From: Gastrolobium villosum
Taxonomy: Eukaryota; Streptophyta; Magnoliopsida; Fabales; Fabaceae
Assembly (NCBI GenBank): GCA_032173675.1
Contig: JAVKPL010007117.1
Span: 62,001-126,000, forward strand
Direction: 5' to 3'
Length of the DNA: 64,000 nt
The notes beneath the pieces were generated by a model. It was not told the origin of the DNA and ran no database searches. It was given only the letters and a program-made list of their open reading frames with translations. This document shows positions 45,313-58,270 of this stretch, piece by piece (the stretch's first letter is position 1; each line of letters begins with the position of its first letter). The translations under genes were made by a program, and so were the position numbers.

Positions 45313-46426
45313 TGATATTTAACGAGAAAATTTGGTGAATAGTAATATTTTGGACACTGTTCTCACAAGTCACAACTAGTTGCGTGGCCCACTTGCTAGA
45401 AAACAGGAAATGGGCAGCACAATAAACATCAAAAAAGTTTTCAAACAATAATTTGATTGTTTGCCTTAGGAAAACATTGTACATGTAGTAAAATATGGAT
45501 AACGACGCATAAGCAGTACGTACTAGTTCAGCACTATTTCAATTCAAACTCAACGATAAATATCGATTGTGCTAATCCTTGTCAAATATACTGCTTGTTG
45601 CCTTTTGCTTCATTCTGACAAAAACGCCCCCTTGCGACAGCACATGCAGAGACGCAGTGAAGTAGTGGTGTCACAAGGCACTTGTCCTTGTTCAATACTG
45701 CAAGTGGTTTGATATCAATCCGAAATGCCATTGAATTACGACCTTCATTACCTGTGCACTTTATAACGAAATGGGCTATATATCGTCGAAAACTATTAAG
45801 TGGAATTAGCTTTAATAAAACTCCCACCCCTTTATATCACCAGCTAGCATAGCTCACTTTATTGGAATATATTTTTTTGGTGAAAATTTCTTAGGCTCCA
45901 CTGTAAGAAGCACAATATATGTCAAGAGACACTTTTTTACATTCAGATTCTCCAAATTAATCTGAGATGCCTAGCTTATCAGAATTGCGGTCTACGAATG
46001 TGTTGAAAAAGGTTCTAATGACATGACTCATTATTGATGGACTGAGAATATATTTTTTCCCTGCTAACTTGGTGTAGCTGGCGCATCCGAAACAAAACAT
46101 ACAACCTTTTTTATAACCAAAAAAAGGCAATTCAATTATTACATTCCTACTGTGAGTAGCGGATCCAGGAAATTAATGAATGAAGGATGGACATTATTTA
46201 AGTACATATAGATCTGGGATTGGTCTGGAATGCAACTTGAGAGCAGGTGTCGACTAGCTGGGTAGGTTTAGATTTAGATTTGGACAGATTGCAACTCAAC
46301 TTAAGAGATGATGGAGAAAGAAATAAATGTTCCAACTTCTAATAACAGATATTGAAGTTTGAGAGGAGATGAATCAGTATGCGGAAGCAAACAAGCTTTC
46401 TGTTGTTAGATTTGGATATCATAACA
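45313..46426. other. Spacer, no gene called
   Basis: The minus-strand frame at 45582-45827 has no ATG near its start and no known domain. Otherwise non-coding. Confidence 0.4.
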
Positions 46427-46722
46427 ATGGTCACCACCAATGTTACTACCAATCAATTTCACCGTTAGATCGATTATGTTGATCTAACGATTATATTTAT
46501 TTTCATCTTGTATGGTTATGATCCACATTTTGAATGTAAAATCATTAAATATGGGAAATAATAATCATACAAATATGAAAATAAATATAAATTATTAAAT
46601 ATGAGAAATCATAACCATATTAAGGTGGAAATAAATATAACCGTTGGATCAATATAATCGATCTAATGGTAAAATTAATTGAGTAATATTAGTAGTAATC
46701 CTATTTGGTTGTTACAATATCC
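46427..46722. mobile_element. Foldback MITE-like element
   Basis: The left arm ATTTCACCGTTAGATCGATT is mirrored by AATCGATCTAATGGTAAAAT at the right. AAATATGGGAAATAATAATC and AAATATGAGAAATCATAACC are internal direct repeats. Confidence 0.6.
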
Positions 46723-46845
46723 TATGCCAAAATTAAATTGGGAAAAATTAGATTTTAAGAGAAAAATATTTTTATATTTTTGCATCATATTTTAAGGGTG
46801 TGCACTTGTCCCTCTTCTCTAACGGCGGGATCCGCCTATGCCTAC

Positions 46846-46887
46846 AGTAGTTTTGCTACGTATCATAGTAGTTTTGCTACGTATCAT
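46846..46887. repeat. Perfect tandem duplication, 2 x 21 bp
   Basis: AGTAGTTTTGCTACGTATCA plus T occurs twice in a row. Confidence 0.9.
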
Positions 46888-47012
46888 AAAGCTTGGAATT
46901 AGATGATTCTATATTCAAAATACTAGTGGAAATCACGTGCAACGCACGTGTTATCATTCTCATTGGAAAATAAATAAGTGTTTTTTCATATTCAGAAAAT
47001 ATCATATTTAAA

Positions 47013-47183
47013 ATAAGGGTTTATCATCTATCATTTAACATGACCACAAAAATTTTCCTACATACACAACATTTTGTGTGGCCCGCAGCAAAAAAAAAAA
47101 CAAAAATACTCTGGCACACAAAACGAATATCTATAACATAACACAATCACTTTTCCTATAACATAACTCTTATAAAACCCTTA
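47013..47183 (+). mobile_element. MITE family 1, most complete copy
   Basis: Begins TAAGGGTTTATCATCTATC and ends CTCTTATAAAACCCTTA, giving terminal inverted AAGGGTTT(T)AT repeats. It holds both conserved blocks of the family. Confidence 0.85.
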
Positions 47184-48427
47184 AAATAATGAAACTTTTA
47201 GACATAAAAATCTTAACGATCACTATCAAAGATTCAAAGACATACATTGAAAAATTAATTCAAGATATATTGGCATTACCACGTGATTATTAATTAAAAG
47301 CATGTATTGTTTGTAAATAAATTATTTATCAAGAAAAAAATTAATAACATCATGTAAGAGATTCAATATACAAAATGAGATTAAATCAATAGAATACTTC
47401 CCAAAAAATAATAACAATAATAATAATAATACATTGGGGGTGAAATATGTAAAGGCCCAACCCGCTTGATCTTCGGTCCATGAGCCCTTACCTCTTTCAA
47501 CGCAAGCTTGGATAGCTAGTTGGAGTACAAATCCAACAGACGCAAGTTGTGTCACAGTGACATTCCGCCGAGGTACAAGGACAAACCTCACACCATTTCG
47601 GTGAGCTAGCAAGGTTGACATGTCTCCATGAACCAATATCAAGATGACATAGAGTTAATTCCAGCACAACTTACGAGTTACGATCAATAGCTTGCAAATT
47701 GAAAGACAATTGACATCTTAGGACAACACAAGCATCCCGGGGAACCTCTCACCAAACCAATTGAAAGTCGTAACTATAAAAGAAATGACACCAACACATT
47801 CTGTAGAGGTTACCTAAACTACAAAGAAGGTCCCTTTAACATTATAAATATAATGACTCTGTATTTAGGTACTTATCTTTTCCATACACTAATCTTCTGA
47901 CTCAATAATTTATTTGAGAGTTGGAGTGTCTTATAAACTCTTAGTCTCTTCTTAAAGATGTATTTGATGGAACTCATCTCTCCCTACTTACTCAACTTGT
48001 ATTGCAAACTGAGCTACACTAATTTGATTCCTAAATTTGTTCCTGTCTTAACATGTCCGATTACCTTCCTAAATCAAATGTATTAACATGCATGATGAAT
48101 AAATCTTTAGTGCTATTGTAGCACTTAGATTCAGTGCATCCCACAAATGGGATCATTAAACATCAAAGGAAAGAGAAAAAATTTGACAGAGGAGAGAGAA
48201 TTTTAGTTGATATGTAATGCTCTCATTAATAAGATGTACTAACACCAAAAATTTATTCCCTCGTGACCGATTTTAGTTGGTCGCGCTTCTCTTGTTAATT
48301 GTTGCGCTTTATACGGCACTTTTACTGGGCTGCCATGGTGCCACTGTCTAGGCCCATACAATTTGGCCAACCTTTTGTGAAATCTATCGAACATGTCAAT
48401 GGGCTGGGTTGGTAGTCTTTCAAACCC
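47184..48427. other. Spacer, no gene called
   Basis: The 106-aa minus frame at 47322-47642 has no recognisable domain. The region at 47440-47780 is less AT-rich than its surroundings but unidentified. Confidence 0.4.
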
Positions 48428-48430
48428 TTA

Positions 48431-48877
48431 GGCTTTGTTTGGGAGTTTGGAGGGGAAGGGAAGGAAGGGGATCCAAGGGGGAGGGAGGGGAAGGGAAGGA
48501 AGGAAATTGGAGGGTATTCTCTCCTCTTATTTGGGAGTTAAAAAAATGGTAAGGGAGGAAAATGGAGGATCAATGAGATATTTTTATCATTTTACCTTTT
48601 TTAAAAAATTAATATAATTATTATATTTTAATGAGTCTTATTTATGTAGTTTTCATATTTTAATGCTAAGGGTAGATAAGTAATTTTCAATATTTTCCCC
48701 TTAAACCCCCCAAATTGGGGGAACTTTAATTTTAAGAAGAATGAGGATTTTGGAGGGTTTATCAAAATTCCTCAATTCCCTTCCCTCATTTTTTTAAACT
48801 CTCAAATAAGGGAAGGACTTACTAAACCCCTTCCCTCCCCTTCCTTCCCCTCCAAAAACTAACTCCCAAACAAAGCC
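48431..48877. mobile_element. Tourist-like MITE with GGCTTTGTTTGGGAGTT ends and TTA duplication
   Basis: Starts GGCTTTGTTTGGGAGTTTGG and ends AACTCCCAAACAAAGCC. TTA flanks it at 48428-48430 and 48878-48880. G-rich and C-rich subterminal arms mirror each other. PIF/Harbinger-type. Confidence 0.88.
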
Positions 48878-48880
48878 TTA

Positions 48881-49415
48881 AAGTTGAGTTAAGTCTATGC
48901 TTGGAACCAAGAAAAAAATTTATTTACTGTAATGGGCTTAAGAATATTAAGGTCACCAACCAAAAGTCAAAAAGAAAGGCGGAACATATAAATACGGAAT
49001 CGGATATAAAAGTGCAATAATTATTTGATGAATAATAATTTCAATATTTTTTATAGTAAGCACTCGATACATATTTTTTTTTTTTGGGTAAATATACATT
49101 ACTTAATAAAGAAGAAGAAGTAACCCACTATTCACTAATACCATTTATTCTCCCCCTCCTTTATTATTAATTAGAGAATCATTGAATGTTTTGTTTAAGG
49201 GTTTAATAAATCCTTGTTTAAATAAGGAAAGTGAATTGAAAGTTCCGTCCCACTTTTGTTTTCAGAAGGAAAAGGACAAATTTTCTTCCCAATTATACAT
49301 TTAATTTCTTATCATAAATAAAAGTTGAGCAGAAGAGTACAACTATAACAAGGTTGGCAATGGGTGTAGTTCAAAACTTCAAATATCAAAGTTGAAAGTT
49401 AGAGGCTGGAAAAAA
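48881..49415. other. Upstream flank of the epoxide hydrolase gene
   Basis: AT-rich presumptive promoter with a T-run at 49076-49085; no clear element. Confidence 0.5.
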
Positions 49416-52400
49416 ATGGAGAATATAGAGCACACAATGGTGAGCACGAATGGAATACAAATGCACGTGGCATCAATTGGGTCCGGCCCAGTGATACTAT
49501 TCCTACATGGTTTCCCTGAGCTTTGGTATTCTTGGCGTCATCAGCTTCTGTCACTCTCCGCTCTCGGCTACCGCGCAATCGCCCCTGACCTGCGCGGCTA
49601 CGGCGACAGCGACGCGCCGCCGTCTGCTTCTTCGTACACGGCCCTACACATCGTGGGTGACCTCGTGGGACTCCTGGATGGTCTGGGTATTGAGCAAGTG
49701 TTTTTGGTGGGCCATGACTGGGGAGCTGTTATGGCCTGGTATTTCTGCTTGTTAAGGCCTGATCGTGTTAAGGCCTTGGTCAACATGAGTGTGGTGTTCT
49801 ACCCCAGGAACCCTAAGAGAAAGCCCATAGAGAGCTTGAGGGCTTTGATGGGTGATGATTACTATATCTGCAGGTTTCAGGTAAATTCACCTCCTCTATT
49901 TTTATATGAATTGAAGAGATAACATAATATATGTTGAGATATTCACGTGATGATGAATCCCAGTTCATTTGTTAATGGGATAAGTGAAGAGTATATCAAT
50001 GCCTTAAGATTTTGGGTTGAGACGTCACTCGATGTATTTGGGCTAACTTAATCCCATTGATGGTGGTCCACGCCACGATCTCCCCCCTATCCGGCTTGAC
50101 AACATAAACTAACTAGCTGTTTATTAACCTCCTTTTCTTTGAGCTAATTGCTTGTCATTTTCCCTTTTTTTGCCATTATTGTTGAAATCAACTATCCTAG
50201 TAACGGGAGTGGATCCTCTCACGTGGAAAAGTGGTCATGTCATTTGATCACAACCACTCGTTGATGATGAGATAAGAGAGATTAAAATGTATAATTTTTA
50301 AATGAGTGGTTATGATCAAATAACATGATCAGTTTTCCATATGAGAGGATCCACTTCCCCTAGTAACACAGTAATTACCCATTAGAAATTTTGCCTTTTA
50401 GGTGGTTGTGATTATTGATGACATTTATTAGTTAACCTTCTTTACCTGTCCTGAAGAATCATCATTAGTTTGATTTCACATTTATTCTGGTGAGATTAAC
50501 TGCTCCCTTGCTCAAATCTCAACATGTCACATTCATTTGTTTCAATAATGCATCACTTTTAGTTTGGTACGTCTCCCTCCCACTTGACAATTTGACGTTT
50601 ACATTACCGGCATGTGACATTAATTTCTCTTTGAAAAACTCTAGTGTGCAAGCTTCAGTTCTTGGAATTAACAATTTGATACATAATCAAATATGGGAGG
50701 GTGACTCCAGAGTAAGACTTAGAAATCTTATTCCTCATCTCAGACGATGGACGGAAATCAACAGTTGTCATTTATAGTGTAATTAATAATTAATTAATTT
50801 ATATGACTTCCTAAATCATAACTGTTAGATGGGAAGAAATCAACGGTTAAGATCCGGAGTAAGATTTTTAACTCTTACTCAAGAGTCAAAATATCTCTGT
50901 CCATCAAATATTGTTATGTTTTCCAGTATGTTAATAATATGTCCATACTTTATGAGCTTAGTGCATACAAATTGCGTACACTAAGTTTTTGCAAAGAATC
51001 TCTTATTTTTTCAATTTTAGTCTCGCTATGTTATGTGTAGAATGTTGTTATTTATGTAATTGCACTTTGAATATGTAAGAATCTCTCAAAATTCGGTCTG
51101 AATATAAGACAAATTATACGTTGTCTGCTTTGTTGAGTTAATGTGGCAAGTTTCTTGCTTGGGTAATAAATTAAAAACTCTGCTGTAAGTAGAGTGATCC
51201 GGTGTTTCACACACGTGTAATGCTCTGCCCTTGTATGAATTCTTCTTCCTCCCTTTAACGTTAAAGCAATAACTGTAGTAGTATGATATGTGGTTCATCT
51301 GCATTCGGTTTTCAAATATAATCAGTCTTACCGCAAAAGGAAGGGCACATTAGTAATATGTGCTCAACATGAGGGAAGTCCATTTTTTTATTGGTATCTT
51401 TTCTCTTTCATATGTTCACTGCTCGTTTTAGTTCTTTTTCCCTTTATTTAATTTCTCAATATTTATTTATTTTTGTTTTCTGTCCATCTTTTCTTGCTTC
51501 TTATTTGGGTTCATTGACCCTTGACCCGAACTATTTTGTGATAAAGGTGATGTCAATGTCGACGTATCAGTGTCGGACTGTCAGTTAACAATGCTAATCA
51601 ATTATTATGTGTAGTCCATTGTATGTGTGTGAGAGCGAGTCTGTGTGTGCATCATTGCCTCTCAACTTCTCTTCTTCCTCTCTTCTTTTTTCACTCTCAG
51701 AGTAATAGTTGCTTCCTAATACAAGCTTCTGAATCAATTTCTGGTTTACTTGGAACGGTACCTATCCAATTCAATGTTGTTCACAAGATATATATGTTGT
51801 ATGGTAGTAGTAGATAGTTTCAATGTTATATATGTCAAGTTAATATCTAGTGTTTGATATTTGGTTGTCCTGCAGAAACCTGGGGAGGCTGAAGAAGAGT
51901 TTGCCCGTGCTGGTACAGTTAGAATAATAAAGACATTTCTTGCAACTCGCGATCCTCGTCCACCTTGTGTGCCTAAGGCCATAGGATTTGGGGGTTCACG
52001 TAACACTCCTACTACTTTACCTTCGTGGCTGTCTGAAGAAGATGTCAATTATTATGCCAGCAAATTTGACAAGAAAGGCTTCACTGGTGGGTTAAACTAC
52101 TATCGCGCTCTGGACCAGTAAGTTTCTTCTAATTCGTTGTTTGAAACATTGCTATACATACTGTAATGCAACCCCTTTTTTGTGTATGAAACTTTAAATT
52201 GTTATTTTAAGTAAGAGTTAAATTTTTCTTCGATGCAACACATTGCCCCAAATCAATTGTACCACATGATAATTCTATTTTTTTTGTACCTCAAATTTCT
52301 TATCCTTTTTCCTTTAGGCCCATAAATTCCTTATGCGGGAGCTGATTATGTGTAAAATGTTCCTAATGATTAAGTGTTTAACAGTATTTAGCATGAAAAA

Positions 52401-52852
52401 AAAGGGCACGTCTGGAATAACTTTCATATGTTACTTTTGACGAAGTAATTGAACCAGCCTTATACTGCTGTATGTATGTATCAATAAAAGAAGTTCAGAG
52501 TAGAAGTTTTCATTTGCAAAGAGACGAGATTATTATTTAGTTTTGCTTGTTTATTTTGGTGAAGTATGTGTATGTATACAATCGGGTAAATTTTGCTGTC
52601 TGCAGAACCTGGGAGCTCACAGCACCGTGGACTGGAGTACAGATCAAAGTACCGGTCAAGTTTATTGTGGGAGACCTGGACGTTACATACAACACTCCAG
52701 GTGCAAAGGAGTATATGCATAATGGTGGCTTTAAGAGAGTAGTGCCATTCTTGCAAGAAGTGGTTGTGATGGAAGGAGTAGCTCACTTTCTAAATCAGGA
52801 AAGACCAGAAGAGATCAGCGCGCACATATACGATTTCATCAAGAAGTTTTAA
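49416..52852 (+). CDS. Soluble epoxide hydrolase, alpha/beta-hydrolase fold, 317 aa
   Basis: Hydrolyses epoxides, for example epoxy fatty acids in cutin and oxylipin metabolism, to diols in the cytosol or peroxisome. Exons 49416-49880, 51876-52117 and 52606-52852 (GT-AG) give 954 bp, the usual plant length. HGFPE (31-35) forms the oxyanion loop. The triad is Asp101 (VGHDWGA), Asp261 (GDLDVTYN) and His296 (GVAHFLNQE). Lid tyrosines match Tyr150 and Tyr230 or Tyr231. The start at 49416 skips an upstream in-frame GTG-led leader and matches the family. Intron 1 (2 kb) carries two MITEs. No clear peroxisomal targeting signal is seen at the C-terminus (IKKF). Confidence 0.96.
50210..50357. mobile_element. 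Foldback MITE in epoxide hydrolase intron 1
   Basis: GGAGTGGATCCTCTCACGTG is mirrored by ATATGAGAGGATCCACTTCC, and TGATCACAACCACTC by GAGTGGTTATGATCA. A related copy lies at 63140-63312. Confidence 0.75.
50692..50905. mobile_element. Foldback MITE in epoxide hydrolase intron 1
   Basis: GACTCCAGAGTAAGACTTAG is mirrored by AACTCTTACTCAAGAGTC. It is closely related to 38287-38498, including TGTAATTAATAATTAATTAA and GACTTCCTAAA. Confidence 0.8.
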
Positions 52853-53378
52853 TCTACATTATATTTCAGAAGTAGAATACAAGTCATGAATAATTTCTAC
52901 TTTAGATTGCAATGTTCTATACGCTTTTATAAGTGTCAAGTCTGCACAATCTTTGGCGTAAAAGCAAGGATTTCTTTGGCTTAATTTGGCTTTTATAAAA
53001 AGCAAACTTAATGCTTTTAACTAAAGTCTACCCTTCCTTGTGCCTTAGCCTTTGAATCACTCCCAGGCCCAGCTAACAGGTGGTATATTTCCTCCGATCT
53101 CTCTTTTGCCTTAAGTAGATGCTAATATTTTTTTCTGAGATGTTTTATGATTAGAAATTGCTGGCGTTCTAATTTGAAGTAATAATTTGGTAAAATCACA
53201 TTGGCTTAAGATAGGCAGCAAATCCGCATGAAAATTCTTATTTTTAAAACGAAAGTAGTAGGTATTCCCATCTTCGCTAACGCTCTCTCTCAATTCGGAA
53301 TCGAGATTTACCTAATAGATCAGAAGACAACGTTAGTAATAGAAACCACAACAAAATACAAGATACAAAGGGATCGAT
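52853..53378. other. 3' flank of the epoxide hydrolase gene
   Basis: 3' UTR-like DNA followed by spacer; no gene was seen. Confidence 0.5.
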
Positions 53379-53798
53379 GGGACGTTTGGTAGAGGAAAAA
53401 AAAAATTATCAAGGAAATATAATTAATAGGAAAATGGTGAGAATCTAAGTTTTCTAGGAAAGTTAAAAAAAAAAAAAAAAGTTATTTGGTAAGTTAAAGT
53501 ATTGCTAAAAAAATGAAGTTAAATTACAAATATAACCTATCTTTGGTAAGAGTTTTTGGGAAAATGGAAGGCTATTTTTGACACAAAATTCAAATCTCCT
53601 TTTTTCATTTACCTAGGGAAGGCACAATACCATTTCTAAGCAGTATTTTTGTTTCAAGTTTTTACACATGAAATTGAATCCTAGTTATCCAATTATCGCA
53701 TCAAAATTTTTTTAAAAATACTACCAAACATAATATTTTGGAATATCCATTCTTACTTTCCCATGCATCTTAAAAGAATCTTGCTACCAAACACCCCC
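53379..53798. mobile_element. Non-autonomous element with GGGACGTTTGGTA / TACCAAACACCCCC ends
   Basis: The ends are imperfectly inverted. GGAAAATGG and TTTTCTAGGAAAG words near the left are mirrored on the right. It has no ORF. Similar grass and legume MITEs carry such GTTTGGTA ends. Confidence 0.6.
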
Positions 53799-54172
53799 AA
53801 AAGTATAACGAATTTCCCTAGGCAATCTATGAATGTTGAATACTTCAAACCCCCAACAAGGGTCCCTATTCTCATTTTTATATTTTGTCCTGTTTCCCAA
53901 GACATTATAAAATCCGACGGTTGAAAGCCGAAAAATAGAAAAAAATCGTTTTACAATTACACAGTAGTAGAATAAAAGCCGTTCATTAATCCTCTCAAAG
54001 TTAATCATAAAGTTTGTAGTAAAACAAAATTGCCCAGTTCATTCTATTCGCCTTGGATAGAAGGAAAAATGAAAACTAGAATTGATACATTGTTCCAACA
54101 CAAAAAGGGAGAAAACAATACAGAAATATCATAAGATAAAAGGAAAGGTCCTTCATGTTTGAGCTAAAGAAC

Positions 54173-55729
54173 TCAAACTCTAAAGCCTCTGCTATTCCTA
54201 CGTCCTCTAGCCCGCTCAAATTTTCGTCCATTTGCACGTACATAGGGCTTGGAGTGGCTATGGGGCACACCAGGAGCTGGTCCAAAGTGCTTGACAGCCT
54301 CACGGGCATTCTTAGGCCCTCTAAGAAGAACCTGAAACATTATTTTAAAGAAAAAAACATCATACTTCAGGGAAGAAATGAACGTTCCAGTATTATTTTC
54401 TTCTTCCTCCTAAAACTGTCATATTAAAAACAAGAGAACTAGGCCCCCAAACCCACACACACAACAATTGACAACATTGATCTAACTTTACCATACTAGA
54501 TTGGTATGAAAGTGGATTAGCCAAATAAAGCAGGTTAGAAACAGAAACTACAATGATTACGGTGAAACAATACACAAAAGAAGAGCATTGGCTGAACAAA
54601 ATTAAGTATCATCCTTGTCCTCCTTCTGAACAAGATGAAATATAAGACAAAAATCTAGACTCAGTATACATCTATCATACAATTGATTTTTAAATTAACA
54701 ACAATAAGGGGCCTGTAAGGTAGCAAGATAAACACGATTGTCAGGAAAGTGTAAACAAAGTAACTCATTCAAAGGCTAACGAGTGGTGCAAGGGATGAGA
54801 AAACTCAAAATTTTCTACTTGTTCAGACATAAAACATATATATATAAATTTCATTAACCAGAGCCACTCTCGTATTTTGTTCACATAAGCCAACATCACA
54901 AACAACTAGAAATACAGCAATTTATATAGAGCCATAACTCACAAGTTACAGTAAACAGAAAAGAGTGGCATTAAATTCCATACCGTGTTCTGGCCCAGGG
55001 GAGCTCTAAGAGCGAGTTGATCAAAGGTGAGGCATTCCCCACCAGCTTTCTCAATTCTGGCTCTGGCAGTTTCTGTGAACCTCAGGGCAGTAACCTTTAG
55101 AGCTGGCACTTCGTGAACCCTAATGTCATCAGTCACGGCCCCAACAATTACAGCTATCTTATCCTCCTAATGCATGAAAACGAAATCAAGATAAATCCAG
55201 AACAAATAAAATCTTCAAATTCACACCATTGATTGTTTTAATTATCATTTCAAATGCTAAAAGTTCTCTCTTCGTTTTGTCAATTTGTATATTAAAAATT
55301 AATAAATGGAACGAATAAAGAAAAGAGATAGGTTACCTTTCCCTTCGTGTAACGAATCAATCTAGAGAGGGAGAGAGGTGGCTTGTTGACTTTGCTCATG
55401 AAAAGGCGCTTGAGAACGACGGCATTGAAATTACTCTCAGTCCTCCGAACAAGAAAACGGTAGAGCTGAAAATAGAAGGAACAATGAATGCTTATCACAA
55501 ATACAAAACCCTAATTCAGAGTCAAAGAAAATAGCAGAATAGAAGAAGTTACCTTGACAAGGAGCTTGAGGTAAATATCATTAGATTTGGGGGCGGTTCG
55601 CTTTGTCTTCTTGGACTTGCCTCCTGCCTTCAAATCGATACCCTGCAATTCAATTCAATTCAAAAAAAGTGAGATAAACCGTCGAAGGATTTGGTTTCAG
55701 CCGTTAAAGTTCAGAGGACAACATACCAT
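54173..55729 (-). CDS. RPL18: 60S ribosomal protein eL18, 5 exons, 187 aa
   Basis: Structural protein of the cytosolic large ribosomal subunit. Exons: 55729-55727 (the ATG alone), 55642-55553, 55465-55337, 55166-54984, 54331-54173; 564 bp in total with GT-AG introns. The protein is 187 aa, the family length. It starts with GIDLKAGGKSKKTKRTAPKS, includes FNAVVLKRLFMSKVN and the highly conserved AGGECLTFDQLALRAPLGQN, and ends RGRRNSRGFRV. The first intron sits directly after the initiator ATG, as is common in ribosomal protein genes. Upstream telo-box-like sequences fit co-regulation with other ribosomal protein genes. Confidence 0.97.
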
Positions 55730-55784
55730 TGTGGATGGAGCTGCCTCCTGCTGCTGCTGCACAAGCCAAGCGAGAGAATGAAAG

Positions 55785-55804
55785 TAGGGTTTTGTTTTAG
55801 GGTT
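55785..55804 (-). promoter_or_regulatory. Paired telo-box-like motifs of the eL18 gene
   Basis: On the minus strand AACCCTAAAACAAAACCCTA contains two (A)AACCCTA motifs, 56-75 bp upstream of the ATG. Telo boxes are typical of plant ribosomal protein promoters. No TATA box is evident. Confidence 0.6.
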
Positions 55805-56427
55805 GAATGAATTTATTTGGTATTTTCGCAGCAATTGAAAACCCGAATCAACTCGGATCACATCCGTGACCCGTTTTTGAAAAATAAAAATTAACATTGC
55901 TATTTGGCACCGTATAAAAAAAAACATTTATCACAATTTTTTATTATTTCTTTTAATTAAATGTTGATTTTCGTTAATATAACGATTATAATTTATTGAA
56001 TAATATTTATTAATTAATTATTAATTACCAATAAAATATAATCGTTTAATTGAAAAAAATCAATAGCTGAGATTTAATAGTAAAAAAATGGTGTTAAGTA
56101 TAACTTACCCCATACAAATTATACAATAGTGAGTTATTACATTTCACATAACAATTATTGTTTGGAAAATTAAAAAATTAAAAATAGTTTGAGAAGGAAA
56201 TGAGTAACTCAGAAAATGCAATAGATATTTGAACTTCTATTTGCATCCACACAATTTCTTTTTTAAATATAAATTTTCACCATCTTATTTTTATAATATA
56301 TATTAATATTTCTTATGTTATAAAATAAAATTTTATCTCTTACAAATATATAAAATCATAAGAGATAATGTGAAAAAAAATTATATAAGTCCCACATATT
56401 TTTACATTTCGTAGAAAAAAAAATTTT
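55805..56427. other. Spacer upstream of eL18
   Basis: AT-rich; the proximal part is the eL18 promoter. No gene was seen. Confidence 0.5.
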
Positions 56428-56607
56428 CTGCGTGAATGTACCAACATTCCTTCCAAAAAAAACAAAAACAAGCTCGATTCAAAGGGAAATAGCCAAAATC
56501 ATTTGGATTCAAACGAATTTCTGCGTGAATGTACCAACATTCCTTCCAAAAAAACAAAAACAAGCTCGATTCAAAGGGAAATAGCCAAAATCATTTGGAT
56601 TCAAACA
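56428..56607. repeat. Near-perfect tandem duplication, 2 x 93 bp
   Basis: CTGCGTGAATGTACCAACAT begins copies at 56428 and 56521. They match throughout except for one A in an A-run and the extreme end, so the duplication is recent. Confidence 0.93.
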
Positions 56608-56690
56608 TGATTAAATTTTTCTTATTTGGCAAAGAGGAGCGTTGACTTGGGTGTTACCGTAGCACTCAAAAAAAATATGAAAAATATTAA

Positions 56691-56694
<4 letters not shown>

Positions 56695-56746
<52 letters not shown>

Positions 56747-57125
56747 CTTACCACCTCTTTTTCTTACGACTTCTTACTACCAAATCTTAACCGTTGATTT
56801 CAATCTAAAGGTTAAGATTTATTGAAAATTAATAATTATTTAATAAATATAATCCAATAAATCTTAACCGTTAGATTGACGGAAATCAACGGTTAAAATT
56901 TAATAGTAAAAAAAAGAAGTAGTAACTATAATTTTCCTCATATATATATATATATATATATGTTTTATTTTTCTTATGTTGCATGAGACAAGTTGTCTCA
57001 TGTAACACACAAAAAATGAGTGAGACCCACTAAAAAGGAAGAGAGAGAAAATAAAAAAGCGGGTCTCATCCATTTTTTTTTGTGTTGCATGAGACAACTT
57101 ATCTCATGCAACATAAGAAAAATAA

Positions 57126-57169
<44 letters not shown>
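56695..57169. repeat. TA microsatellites with two foldback elements
   Basis: TA runs at 56695-56742, 56939-56961 and 57129-57169 separate two inverted-repeat units. One is at 56750-56938 (CTTAACCGTTGATTTCAATC and its inverse). The other is at 56965-57126 (TTTTTCTTATGTTGCATGAG, mirrored by CTCATGCAACATAAGAAAAA). The arrangement is like 37675-38725. Confidence 0.85.
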
Positions 57170-57171
<2 letters not shown>

Positions 57172-57384
57172 ATCTTTACAAATTCTTATTCATTTGGATT
57201 ATAAACCCTAATAATTTAATGTTTTAATAAGTAAAAATCATAGAGACTAATAATTTATAAAAATAGGGATCAATATCATTATAAGCAAAAACTATGAACA
57301 CTAAAATAAAAGAATGAGTGCAAAAATAAAAAGGATTAATATGTAACACCACTTGAGTGCCTTGTTAAGAAAATTTAAACCGCC

Positions 57385-57500
57385 AAGAAAGATGACATAG
57401 TTGGCTAAAGGTTTGGTGTGAGTTCAAATCTTGTTGGCTGTTGTGAGAAATATCAATATGCCTGACCTCACGGAAACTTTTTGTATCAAAAAAATAAAAA
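57385..57500 (+). mobile_element. SINE-like fragment
   Basis: A-box-like TAGTTGGCTAAAGG and B-box-like GTGAGTTCAAATC, followed by a CTGACCTCACGG block and an A-rich end. Flanking repeats were not defined. Confidence 0.45.
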
Positions 57501-58123
57501 AATTTAAACTTTGTATCACTTTAAAAAAAAATGAATTAGTATTTAGTTTTAATTTTTACTATATATTATTGATCTTAGACCTCTACGAAAAACTTGATTT
57601 GCTTGAATTAATATTATTGTCACACTTAAGTGCTACTTGTGGAAATTTTGTAATACCACTTAACTTTGTTATGTAAGAAGCAGCCGGGATCTACCGGAAG
57701 GAAAAATATCTTTTGTGCTTCAAGATCACCGAACGATTTGATACTTTATCTAATAATATTAATTTTTTCTTTCATTTTTTACCGTTATTATTTTTTGTTC
57801 TTTCTCAATTTTACCTCTGAAAAACGGTGGTCTCAGTAAATAATAAATTCTCTCCACCGAAGGAGATTGTGCAAACTGTGAAGAATAAGTATACAGATAT
57901 TGCCAGAAAGGAGGGATAAGGGCGTGACATAAACAGAGAGGCGAAAAACATTGATCAAGTAAGCTGCCAACTGGCTCATGATCAATCATGACAGGCAACA
58001 GTCAGTCATTTGTCATTGGGGAATGATTCATTAATGAGTTATTCTTTTATAACAAGTCTTGATAAAGATATGATGTTACTTGCATTTTGGGTTTAAAATT
58101 AATGTCAGATGCTACTAATATTT
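57501..58123. other. Spacer, no gene seen
   Basis: AT-rich; no supported ORF. Confidence 0.5.
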
Positions 58124-58270
58124 ATTTAATTTATTATTATTGAATCAAAATTAAATTAATAATTATAAAATAGTATAAAATGAGAGTCAAAATTAATTTA
58201 ATTTTATTATTATTGAATCAAAATTAAATTAATAATTATAAAATAGTATAAAGTGAGAATCATAAATTTA
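58124..58270. repeat. Tandem duplication, 2 x 73 bp
   Basis: TGAATCAAAATTAAATTAAT starts at 58141 and again at 58214, with a few mismatches across the two units. Confidence 0.9.

Noticed and set aside
45582..45827. Cysteine-containing minus-strand frame with a TATA-like sequence upstream
   Set aside because: It opens with GTG rather than ATG, has no signal peptide and matches no small secreted family I know.
47322..47642. 106-codon minus-strand frame
   Set aside because: No known domain and a low-complexity hydrophobic C-terminus; not supported as a gene.
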